This document shows positions 55,213 to 64,000 of a stretch of 64,000 nucleotides of DNA, piece after piece. Position 1 is the first letter of the stretch. The number at the start of each line of letters is the position of its first letter. The DNA comes from Botrytis cinerea B05.10. Its lineage: Eukaryota; Ascomycota; Leotiomycetes; Helotiales; Sclerotiniaceae. The notes beneath the pieces were generated by a model that was not told where the DNA came from, ran no database searches, and was given only the letters and a program-made list of their open reading frames with translations. The position numbers and the translations under genes are program-made. The stretch spans positions 1,922,001 through 1,986,000 of the forward strand of contig NC_037320.1 in assembly GCF_000143535.2 (NCBI RefSeq). The letters run 5' to 3'.

Positions 55213-57570
55213 TCATTCCTTCACACCCCAACTGCCCACAATAGCCATGGCTTTCTCATCGCCATTCTCCACTCTACCATCATCTAGTACACCTGCCAAG
55301 CATTTCCAAGGATCTCTACCTCCACCCCACTTCAGGACTTCTTCTTTCATCTTCTCGCCATTGTCTCTTTGGATGCTACCACCGGCTTCTCCGTCTTTGA
55401 ATACTACTTGCCAGATCCTCCTTGCGAGAACTCGGTCGAAGAGATAACTGTAGTACGTACTACCGTATCCGAAGAGATGGCCGAAGAAACCCTGCCAGCA
55501 TGTTCCGGGAGGGTCAACTGGAAGAGCACCATGCTTCTGCTGGAGAGAATGATATATTTGTGTCGAGCTGAAAGATGGAGAGAGAGGAAGGTCAGAGTGA
55601 TACGCTAAATCGAGCATGGAAAGGATAATCTGGTTTTCGGTATCAGAGCCCTCGAAACGTTTATCTAATGCTAGTTTCTCGGCTACCATTTCATATGGGA
55701 GGGGTTGGTCGGTCTCATAATGGCGCGCGAATAAGGAAAGGACTGATGGGTCTGCTGCGAAATGTTCCATGAGGACTGAAGGCAACTCCGCGAAGTCGGT
55801 CGCACAACGAGTTCCTGAAACATTTTGGAGAGATGTTCGCCCGAGAATGGAATGGATGGCATGGCCCATTTCATGGAAGAGAGTTTGCACCTCATTAAAA
55901 CTGAGAAGGGCAGGGCGGGAAGACTTTCCGGACATTGTGACGAAATCACAGATGAGAGCTATGGTTGGCAATTGCTTAAGAACTCCCGAAGCTCTTGAAG
56001 TGGCCATACCATCGTTAGCAGCTTCTTCGTTAGTTTTGAATAATCCATTTTGGGACAATGACGAAGCTTCTTCAAGTTCAGGCGTTGTGATCTCTCGAGA
56101 ACAGCGAAGGGTGAAGTGCGCGGGATTCGGCGACTTTCCGGGACGAGAAAACAGATCACAATATAGTACAGCAACATGACCATCGGTTTCAGAGATCACA
56201 TCTAGCCTTCGAACATCTGAGTTCCATGTTTCTCCTGGCATTGTCTCATGAGGAGCAAGTCTAACACCGTATAGACGTGTAAATAGCCTAGAGAGACCTT
56301 GCATGACTGTACCAAGTGAGAAATATGCTGAGAGAAAATCGGAATTGCGAGAGTGCGAACGCACTGAAGCCAAAATCTGTGACATGTAATAATCTTTATC
56401 CCATGGCTGTAAACCTGGAGAAGAGCCATGCGAATTCGACATCTTAAATTTGAGAAGCTCGGAAACTTCTCCTTCTACAATCTGGTTGTTATCCTTTGAT
56501 AGTGCTTCCAAGAATTGTGATACGGATGCTGGACTTTTGGCCATTTTGTCTCCTAGGGCTAGGTGAGAATAACTTTCGTACCTAGAGAGTTTGGCCAGCT
56601 CCGCTCTTTTACGCATGAGCTCTTCCAATTTATATACTGTATTTCTTGAAGCTGTGCGAGTAGCCATGAATATCTCTTTTCTAACATCTTCATTCTGGAC
56701 TGATCTAATAGCTGCAGCGGCAGCGCCACCGATGGTTGGTATTTTAGTCTGTCCCCATGTCGTATATTGCCTCACCAGTACTGGATCCATCCCCTTCAAC
56801 TTACTGCTTTCGAAAGTTAAGTAAGGTTTTGCAGGAGTCATATAGTCAACAAATTCAGGACCGATTTCACTGATTTCTTGCGAGAGAGCTACAAACCTTT
56901 CTCGCTGGGCACGAGGTAGATCAATGGCCGACTTTGCAAAGTCTTTCCTTAAAATATCTGCGACTACCACTTCTTCTTCTGTCCATCCTGCCACAATTTC
57001 TGGTGTTGCCATGGCGATCTCAAGTTGCTTGTCCAGCCCAGTAGTTGTATTCAGGATGTTCATATACTCAAACATCTTTGCATAGGCTCTTGATGCAGCT
57101 GCTTGTATGGCTGCATTCGGATGTGTAGCTCGCACAAAATCTGACAAATCGATAACCCGACATAACAGGTCACTAAGACGATCTAGTTCTCTAGCAACAT
57201 GTCTGTATTCCTCAACTGTCGAAGCACTCAGAACTTTGTCCACAATTCTTTGTGCCTTTCGCAGACTCGTGTTCGCAAAAACTTCGAATCCCTGGGGGTT
57301 GACAAGGTACCGATTCTGAAAAAGTCCAACAGCCGGTCTATTGTAACTTTGCTTCGAGGATTGAGAGAATTCAGCCCAGAAATTTGGAGAGTCAAAGATC
57401 TGCCGCAGCGTTCTGTCATCACGTTTTGCACCTGGAGCGGAGTTGTCTACAGGTACAGGTCGAGATTCGCGATATTGTGTAGAAGCTGTCGCAAGTCTCC
57501 GACGTGATTGGACCTGTCTCCTAACGCACCGAGAACAAACCCACGGCCTGGACGTAGTCACTTTCAACAT
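55213..57570 (-). CDS. oct1: Mitochondrial intermediate peptidase OCT1
   Basis: Intronless, 785 residues, ATG 57570; the frame continues upstream only with a non-ATG start, and residues 1-40 (MLKVTTSRPWVCSRCVRRQ... rich in R and S) are a typical matrix presequence. OCT1 is a thimet-oligopeptidase-like M3 metallopeptidase. It removes an octapeptide from imported proteins after the main processing peptidase has cut. The zinc site is FHEMGHAIHSILG with H566, E567 and H570, followed by the SGTRCATDFAELPSVLMEHF segment, where the third zinc ligand Glu lies. Length and order agree with OCT1 from other ascomycetes. The gene is divergent from the MICOS subunit gene, whose start is 249 bases away. Confidence 0.96.
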   Translation of the reverse strand: MLKVTTSRPWVCSRCVRRQVQSRRRLATASTQYRESRPVPVDNSAPGAKRDDRTLRQIFDSPNFWAEFSQSSKQSYNRPAVGLFQNRYLVNPQGFEVFANTSLRKAQRIVDKVLSASTVEEYRHVARELDRLSDLLCRVIDLSDFVRATHPNAAIQAAASRAYAKMFEYMNILNTTTGLDKQLEIAMATPEIVAGWTEEEVVVADILRKDFAKSAIDLPRAQRERFVALSQEISEIGPEFVDYMTPAKPYLTFESSKLKGMDPVLVRQYTTWGQTKIPTIGGAAAAAIRSVQNEDVRKEIFMATRTASRNTVYKLEELMRKRAELAKLSRYESYSHLALGDKMAKSPASVSQFLEALSKDNNQIVEGEVSELLKFKMSNSHGSSPGLQPWDKDYYMSQILASVRSHSRNSDFLSAYFSLGTVMQGLSRLFTRLYGVRLAPHETMPGETWNSDVRRLDVISETDGHVAVLYCDLFSRPGKSPNPAHFTLRCSREITTPELEEASSLSQNGLFKTNEEAANDGMATSRASGVLKQLPTIALICDFVTMSGKSSRPALLSFNEVQTLFHEMGHAIHSILGRTSLQNVSGTRCATDFAELPSVLMEHFAADPSVLSLFARHYETDQPLPYEMVAEKLALDKRFEGSDTENQIILSMLDLAYHSDLPLSPSFSSTQIYHSLQQKHGALPVDPPGTCWQGFFGHLFGYGSTYYSYLFDRVLARRIWQVVFKDGEAGGSIQRDNGEKMKEEVLKWGGGRDPWKCLAGVLDDGRVENGDEKAMAIVGSWGVKE

Positions 57571-57819
57571 ACTCCAGGGCACGTTCGTCCGAACTGTCAA
57601 TGGCACGGAAGTTGGTGATTGGAAGACGATATCACAGTAGATAATGCGGACAATAATACTCGAGCAGGTAGCTTCATATATTATGCAAATTCTGTGAATG
57701 TGTATAATTACGTCAGCATTTTTGCATAAAAAATCGTACGAACGGAAGTTAACGAAGCTTTAACGATCGCGGAACTCGATCTCAATACATACCAATTGTA
57801 CAATCAGGTCAATTGAACA
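57571..57819. promoter_or_regulatory. Bidirectional promoter shared by oct1 and the MICOS subunit
   Basis: 249 bases separate the two start codons on opposite strands. Both products work in mitochondria. No TATA box is clear; a perfect short palindrome (caattg) repeats near 57793 and 57810. Confidence 0.5.
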
Positions 57820-58671
57820 ATGGCTTCCAGAGTATTCCTGCGGCAGGTCAGTAAAATCAACTATGCAAAAATTATACTCAGCTAACAATTCAAAGCGCAT
57901 TGCGCCTGTAGCAACTGGCGCGGCCTTAATCGGAATGGCTCTCTATCCCCAGAGACCATTACATGCCGAAGCACCAGATGTACGCAGCAGTGTTTGAACC
58001 CACTCACATTTCTATCACTAACCTTGGCATAATTCTAGGGAAGAAAACCCATCTATGATGAGTTCGAGGAGCTCCCTCCCACATCCGCTCCAACTCTCCC
58101 ATCATCCAAATCTCCAAGCCCCGCTTTGGAGGAAATATCAAGGAAACATACTGGTCCAACTCCTACCGACAGGCTCGCTGTGCAAATAGGAAAGAGTCGA
58201 TTATTTCTCTATGCACATGTCGTCGCTGCCGAAAACAAATTGAACTCCATGATGGACTCTGCTCTCAACCTTGAATCCAGTTTTACATCCACGATTGCTT
58301 CACTTGCACCATCCCAACAATCTGGGGAGAAGTTAATGCCTGGATCTATCTATGTTTTGGTTGCTGCCATGACTGGCTCAATCATATCACGAAACAGAAA
58401 CATCGTACTGAGAGCTGCTGTGCCATTCGCAGTCGGAATCGGAGCAGGATGGGCTGTTCTTCCAGTAACGATGAGAAATGTTGCCAATTTGGCATGGGAA
58501 TATGAGAGAAGGTTCCCAGTGATTGCGGATACACATATCAGGACAAGGGAAAGCGTAGAGAACGCATGGAGAATGGCACGAGTGCATTCAAAGCAGGCAA
58601 TTTCAATAGTGGATGGAAAGGTTGCTGAAGGAAGAGAAAAGGTAGAGGACTGGGTCAAGAAAGGAAAATAA
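57820..58671 (+). CDS. MICOS complex subunit, MIC26/MIC27 (apolipoprotein O) family
   Basis: Model: join(57820..57846, 57896..57979, 58039..58671), 247 residues, both introns in phase 0 (49 and 59 nt). The first exon encodes MASRVFLRQ and the second RIAPVATGAALIGMALYPQ, a mitochondrial presequence or first membrane segment. The third encodes the family core: GRKPIYDEFEEL, PTDRLAVQIGKSRLFLYAHVVAAENKLN, then a hydrophobic pair (SIYVLVAAMTGSIISRNRN and LRAAVPFAVGIGAGWAVLP) at about residues 145-185, with two glycine-rich membrane helices. MICOS shapes crista junctions in the inner membrane; Mic26/27 members bind cardiolipin and control Mic10 oligomers. The fungal protein is usually called Mic27. 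The gene shares its promoter with oct1. Confidence 0.9.
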
Positions 58672-59569
58672 AGGAGCCGACTGAGGCTATAGGATTGTTT
58701 CGGATTTGGCGAAAGCAAAAGCACTGGTGACCTTGTACAAAATCCTTAATCGATATTTCGTTCTATTCTGCAGCCAGAATTTAACAAATTCGGGTTGTAA
58801 TGCCACTTCATCGAGACCGTCATTTTTTGAGACATCAGGTATTTCCATGAATCTACTTTCATTTTTCCATGCGTGTTGCTGTGGTATCACTAGAATACTG
58901 TTAGATTTATGTTCATACATCCACGGGGTTTTCTTCTTCCAAGACTGCAATGTAATCCAGCTGTGAATGCCCAGCTCTGATTCCACTTCGCTTTGAACTC
59001 ACTCATTGTCCAGGAGCCCCCTCCCCTTGAATGTTCAGTCTAAGTCTATAATTACTGTCAAGTATGTCTCTTCCACAATATCCTCTGGATGCCTATCGGA
59101 TATCTGCGTGATAATGGCAGCGCATCGAGGGTCACTTGCAATTAAGTACAAAAACTAACGGATACGATTGCTGAAATGTTTCGTCATTTTATTAGTAGGA
59201 TAGAGTATGATTTCTAGGTGCTTCGCCCATGGACAAGATCGGACTGGATCACGGTTACGAAAGACTGTGTGGTGGGTAACGCCATGCTAGAGGACATACA
59301 ATAATGGGAGGAAGCATGGAGAAAAACATCATGCTACAAGCCCTGACACATTGGCAACTAATTGGATATAACTACAACCGGACCTGGCTGAGAAATAATC
59401 TAAAGTGCATGGTAAAGAAAAGATCCTGGAAGAGCTTCATGGATGAGATGCCAGCTTTCCTTGTAGTCTTCTGTGCTCTACGAAGCCAGCTCCATTCGAG
59501 GCAGTCTAGCTTATATAATACACGCACGTGATATTGTCGGTACCCCGCCAAAATTATCCCCCGCCGAAG
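58672..59569. other. Intergenic region before the tyrosyl-tRNA synthetase
   Basis: No gene is supported. The first part should hold the 3' UTR of the MICOS gene and the end the promoter of the synthetase. A minus-strand frame at 58687-58986 is short and unrecognised. Confidence 0.5.
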
Positions 59570-60981
59570 ATGAGTCAAAGTATCCCCTTCTTGAGTTTCG
59601 CGTCTATTTACTTTCAACAACATCACAAGATGGCTTCCGATATGAGTCCAGAGGAATCAATTGCCCTAATCAAAGCAAACCTTGCTGAGGTTCTCGATGG
59701 AGATATTATCGATAATGTCATTCTCAAGGAGAAGCGTCCTCTCAAGGTTTACTGGGGAACTGCAACGACTGGCAGACCTCACTGTGGATACTTTGTACCA
59801 ATGATCAAGATAGCAGAGTTACTGAGGGCGGGTTGTAATGTTAAGGTTCTTCTCGCAGATATTCACGGTTACCTGGACAACATGAAAGCACCTCTCGAAC
59901 TCGTCGAATACCGCGCCAAGTACTACGAACGAGTAATCAAATCAGCTTTGAGAGCGGTTGGTGTTGATTTGAGTCGTTTGGAGTTTGTGCTAGGAAGCTC
60001 TTACCAACTTGACAAGGAATATACAATGGACCGATTTAAGTTGGAGGGTATCACCAGAATTAACGTTGCCCAAAAGGCTGGGGCCGAAGTCGTCAAACAA
60101 ACAGATGATCCAACACTTGGTGGTTTAATTTACCCTCTCATGCAGGCTCTGGACGAACAATATCTCGATGTTGATGCGCAATTCGGTGGTGTTGACCAAA
60201 GGAAAATCTTCACATTTGCAAAAGAAAATCTGCCAAAGATTAATTACAAAGTCAGAGCACATTTAATGAACACAATGGTTCCTGGTCTAGGAGAGGCTGC
60301 AAAGATGAGCTCCAGTGATGCGGACTCGAAGATTGACCTGATCGACGGACCAGAGGCTGTCGAGAAGAAATTAAAGAAGGCCAAGTGCACGCCAAAGGAA
60401 GTTGAAGGCAATGGTGTCATCGCTTTTGTCGAGCATGTTATTTTCCGCGCTCTCGCTCTAAAGAATGGAGGTACTTCAAGATTTGTTGTTGAGAGAAGAG
60501 ATCAGGAGCCATTGATCTACGAGTCTGTGGAGAAATTGAAGGAAGATTACATAGCAGATATTGTGAGTAGACTTTTACGCATAGTTCTTGTTGGTTAGTC
60601 ACTAATTTAAACCACAGCTCACTCCTCAACTTATTAAACAAAGTCTCACTGCCCACCTTAACGACATTTTAAAACCAATTAGAGAGGAATTCGAAACATC
60701 ACCAGAATGGCAAGCAATTGAAGTACAAGCTTACCCTCCAGAACAAGGTTTTTTGCACCCTTCCTCGTATAGATACTTGAGCTAACTCTGTACCAGGTCC
60801 AGTCAAGGTCAAGAAGGCGAAGAAGGAAATTGATCCAGCAAGAAAAGCCGCGGCATTAGCAGCCAGGAAAAATGTCGTTGCACAGCCAGATGGACACGTC
60901 GAAGGAAAAGATGCCCAAAAAGTTACCGTTGGGTCAAGCACGGAAGAAACGTTAGAGAAAATGAAGATCGCTTCGGAGTGA
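59570..60981 (+). CDS. tys1: Tyrosyl-tRNA synthetase, cytoplasmic type
   Basis: Model: join(59570..60562, 60618..60747, 60797..60981), 435 residues, introns of 55 and 49 nt in phases 0 and 1. The ATG at 59570 gives a 20-residue lead (MSQSIPFLSF...) before MASDMSPEESIAL; the ATG at 59630 is the start expected from the family. The class I signatures are present: GTATTGRPHCGYFVP (the HIGH-like motif), then YLDNMKAPLELVEYRAKYY, DPTLGGLIYPLMQALDEQY, the tyrosine and tRNA-binding parts, and AAKMSSSDADSKIDL (the KMSKS-like motif). The archaeal/eukaryotic cytoplasmic type is shown by this KMSSS form. The C-terminal tail is Lys-rich (PVKVKKAKKEIDPARKAAA) as in fungal enzymes that bind tRNA more tightly, then acidic. 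It attaches tyrosine to tRNA-Tyr in the cytosol. Confidence 0.96.
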
Positions 60982-62566
60982 TAAATAGAACTACAATATA
61001 CCCTCAAGCGTTTGGTTGCTTCTGTAAGCACCTATTCCACTCATAAGTTCTTCTGTTATCTTTGTTCTAACGTTGGAAGCGTACTGTGTCCCTTTCCCAA
61101 ATTTTTGTGTGTAAAAGACCTGCCGGCACAATTTCAAGAACCCAAGATTGTTTAGCGACACGATTTTCCCGCTTTGGATCTTTCCCTTTCCAGGATCTTG
61201 CATCAATCACAGTTGGACCCCGTCATTTATAGAATATCATGATGCGCTCATTTCCTCTGGCCTTGCAACATCAATTCAACAGTCTCCGCCATCCACAAAG
61301 CTTTATCAAGCTGTTACCAACGATCAATCTAAAAGGAAGTTCATGTCAATATGACACAAAATAAAATATTTTCTAAATCTCGAAGGCTCATCGATCTCAT
61401 GTGCAGAAACTCTCCTTGACTTATTTTCTCATACCCAGTGGTGTGCATTGATCGGACGATTGTATCTTTTCTAGGTCTTCTTTGGTGTACCTAGGTATGA
61501 TTCCACACACCCCGGTTTTTAAAAAATCATTCTTTGCTTCTATACCTTTATACGAAGTTAATTTTAGTCTTTCATGATGTTTTTTCTCTCTCTAAGATTT
61601 CGTATTTTTCTCAATCCTATCTGGCCTCCTCGTCCCTATGACTCCTCAGACCTAACAACCCTTTCGCTTCCATTTTTCCCTTGCGTCACTAATTCCAGCA
61701 TCAGTCAGCTAGAGCCTCCAAGCCTCTGGTGATTCTCGACTAATGTACCTAGGGTCAGGGAATCTCACACAACTACTCACCTTGGCTACTGTCCATGTGC
61801 CTTTCAGGTTGGGTTACTTCTACCACTTGCTTCTTGCTGAAGCTTGCATGTATACCGACCTCCAGGTGTGGGTATTCTCTGAAAATTTGTCGACACTTAA
61901 GAAATTCCAGTATTTCTTACGATAATCGCGCCTTCCATATTCTGGGCATGTAACAACACGGAAAGAGAAAGTTCTTGGTGGCTCATCCCTTCAAGTAACA
62001 GCAATGAATTGGAAGTATACAAAGCTCACGGCTTCAACAATTAACAGCTACTCGCCAAGCAACAGTCTACCTCAACAATCCATTCCCGAGCTCTGCATTT
62101 GATCATAGATCTTCCAGCTGTAGCTTCTTCATCGTGAGGTACCTCGATATCTTACAGTATGAGTATGGAAGCGCTAGTCATCCACGTGCTGAGACCTTCC
62201 ACTGATATTCTTCACCAAGCCAACTTTTACATGGTATTGATCCTCTTGTATCAAACATATGGTGTAAAACGGATCCACGATAGCGCATCGAAATCCTGTA
62301 ATGATTGGCGATTAACCGCTCGATGAGACAAACATGAAGCGATGTTATGAAGGACGGTGCTCCAATACTCGCATGATTTTATTCGAAAAGTATAAGCTAC
62401 TTTCAGGTAGCGACTATCTGCCCCTTTTTGTGTGATTCAATCGGACTGAGTATTTGATCTTGTACCGACTCAAGATTCTGAATCTTATCTATAAAATGCC
62501 ATGTCAACAATGCCACCTTCAAGTTTGCGCTTGCTACATAGGAGCACCCACTCAAGTGCGGTGACC
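60982..62566. other. Intergenic region (1.6 kb)
   Basis: No gene is supported. The first 150 bases are the 3' flank of the synthetase gene. The rest has mixed composition with no repeats of note, and ends at the stop codon of the membrane-protein gene. Confidence 0.5.
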
Positions 62567-63866
62567 TTAGCAGCCGTGGGTCTCTTCTAGCCTTGAAGCC
62601 ATCACGATTCTTTCGAGGAGGAACGCGCCAGGACAGTTTCGGGGTCTACGATGACGTCTGATGGTCGAATGAACGAAAACGCTGAATACCATAGCGAGAA
62701 TCAGGGCCCAAGGAATAAATGCTAACATTATGAGATTGGCGTTTATTCCTAATCCGAAACCTATGGTAGTGGCCGTAAGAATGGCGAGTACAAGAATAAG
62801 CGACTGGCACCTGTCGCGCCCCTGGCGTCGATGCGTGAACGAAGAAATCGAACAACCCAAAAGAAGGCACGATGCGAGTAACAATAATGCATACGGATCC
62901 AGAATTAGACTACGATTTCCCGAACTGAAGGTGTAGCCCATATGTTTAGTATTTGAGATCATCTGCGATTGGATATTAGCCGTGATCTAGATCTAGATCT
63001 AGATTTGGGGGTGCGAACTCGTCTTTGCTCATAATAAAGAGTATATCTTGTAGTAACTGTTGCGGCTACCATTGCAATCAATGGTTCGAAGATCACTCCT
63101 AGGTCGCTTACTAGGGAACGTCCAGAAACATATGCAGAGAGTGATTGTTCGTCTATTCGAGAAATCCTCAACGCTCCGTATGCTTCAGGACGGCATTTGA
63201 ATAAGTGATAGGAACTTTCGCTTTCTGTGTCATTCATAGCCATGATATCAGGAATTGACCTGAGTTGAAATGCTTACAGCTTTTCTTTTCAAGGACGACT
63301 GATTTTGAACATCTTTATCTACTTGAAAGCAATACCTGAGTACAAATGTGACTGTGACCGGATCGTAGCCTTAATAAAGAAGTTGGCGCCCATCGGGCGG
63401 AAGATTTCTGAAACCGTCGAATCAGAAGTCTTGTAGAAGCATCCTAGTCCTGGTGTGTTCGACAAATGCGCTGACCGAAATACCTGCAACTGGAGTGTGT
63501 TAACATTTGTCAACCATAAAAGATATCCTGATTCCAAGCAGTTGGGCTCCGAGGACTGCTGTAAGCATTCAGCAAGGCTGATGCCTAACCTGCAGTCATC
63601 CAAAACTGTTCACCGAATCTTGATCGTCAGCCTATCATCACGAATAGGCACGATTATCTATAAGCGAGGCTGATTTGCGAAACAAGACAAACCTTCAATT
63701 TCAGTTCCTTCTCACCGAACAAAATCTTTAGTTTAGATGCATTCATGCCTGAACTCAACCTACCCCCAATCTGAGATGTTATGTCTATGGGTAAGTATTG
63801 TAATTTCGCGGGGAAATAAAAGCTTCTCCAGATCCACTCTTCTCCTTGCTCTTTCTTATTGTCCAA
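62567..63866 (-). CDS. Uncharacterised multi-exon membrane protein, probably partial
   Basis: The pieces that can be supported on the minus strand are 62567..62962, 63019..63243 and probably 63319..63603, with further exons up to about 63866 and perhaps beyond the window. The intron 62963-63018 (gttcgc...cgcag, 56 nt, phase 0) joins YYEQRR to MISNTKHMGYTF in frame. Between 63243 and 63319 a 60-odd-nt intron with acceptor near 63265 would join the upstream exon in frame, but this is less certain. A donor near 63717 (gtgaga) and acceptor near 63604 would extend it upstream. Four or five hydrophobic segments are seen: LGVIFEPLIAMVAATVTT, ALLLLASCLLLGCSI, SLILVLAILTATTIGFGLGI and ALILAMVFSVFVHS. 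The C-terminal tail is basic. I do not recognise the family; the 5' end is not defined. Confidence 0.45.
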
Positions 63867-64000
63867 TTTTCGATCTCAACTGTATGTGAGAAACTCAACC
63901 TGATTCACATTATCGTATTTTTATTTATTTACTACATAATTCGAACGACATCAAGGGAATCATGGCTACAAGATTCAATCCGTCTGCCGCATCGATGCAA

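Noticed and set aside
58687..58986. Minus-strand frame of 99 residues after the MICOS gene
   Set aside because: No known motif and no splice partner. It overlaps the probable 3' UTR of the MICOS gene in antisense.
1..64000. tRNA or 5S rRNA genes
   Set aside because: I scanned for typical T-loop sequences (GTTCGA with a following pyrimidine-rich arm) and 5S control-box words by eye and found no stretch with matching arms. A covariance-model search would be decisive.

Overview
The window is nuclear DNA of a filamentous ascomycete. Genes carry short GT-AG introns of about 45 to 150 nt that join frames cleanly. Gene families are typical of plant-associated Leotiomycetes (a Botrytis/Sclerotinia-like fungus is my best guess from the flavour of the proteins; this is inference, not a database match). 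I rebuilt 15 protein-coding genes that look intact, one frameshifted hydrolase, and one partial membrane-protein gene at the right edge. Gene models were assembled by hand: exon ends were chosen so that splice sites are GT-AG and the frame is kept across each junction.

Layout, left to right. 1-3.3 kb: no confident gene, then G-poor low-complexity DNA. 3.3-4.8 kb (-): BTB-domain protein A. 6.7-8.6 kb (-): allantoate/nicotinate-permease-like MFS transporter. 8.6-13.3 kb: long gene-free stretch with a strong G-run repeat. 13.3-16.4 kb (+): 980-residue conserved fungal protein of unknown function. 16.9-20.8 kb: a solo-LTR-like repeat with target duplications, then about 2 kb almost without C on the + strand, then AT-rich DNA. 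21-22 kb (+): broken alpha/beta hydrolase. 25.5 kb (+): small secreted hydrophobin-like protein. 26.8 kb: second copy of the LTR-like repeat. 27.5-28.8 kb (+): BTB-domain protein B, a paralogue of A with the same intron position and phase. 29.9-30.9 kb (+): metallophosphoesterase. 31.2-33.0 kb (-): cytochrome P450 of CYP7/CYP8 type. 34.1-35.8 kb (+): J-domain/membrane/Cys-His protein. 36.8-38.5 kb (-): hexose-type transporter. 39.6-41.3 kb (-): DHA1 multidrug-type transporter. 42.1-45.9 kb (+): REV1 translesion polymerase. 45.9-50.2 kb: AT-rich desert with homopolymers and a decayed tandem repeat. 50.2-50.9 kb (+): WSC-domain surface protein. 51.4-53.1 kb (-): second cytochrome P450. 55.2-57.6 kb (-): mitochondrial intermediate peptidase OCT1. 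57.8-58.7 kb (+): MICOS subunit of the MIC26/MIC27 family. 59.6-61.0 kb (+): tyrosyl-tRNA synthetase. 62.6 kb to the edge (-): uncharacterised membrane protein.

There is no polyketide synthase, peptide synthetase or terpene cyclase, so the two P450s and three transporters do not form a recognisable biosynthetic cluster. The clearest functional grouping is mitochondrial: OCT1 and the MICOS subunit are divergent from a shared 249-bp promoter. The most interesting items are the BTB paralogue pair, the hydrophobin-like protein that seems to have lost one disulfide pair, the J-domain protein with an unusual architecture, REV1 with three ubiquitin-binding-like motifs, the two LTR-like insertions with perfect 5-bp duplications, and the strand-biased, C-depleted DNA downstream of several genes.
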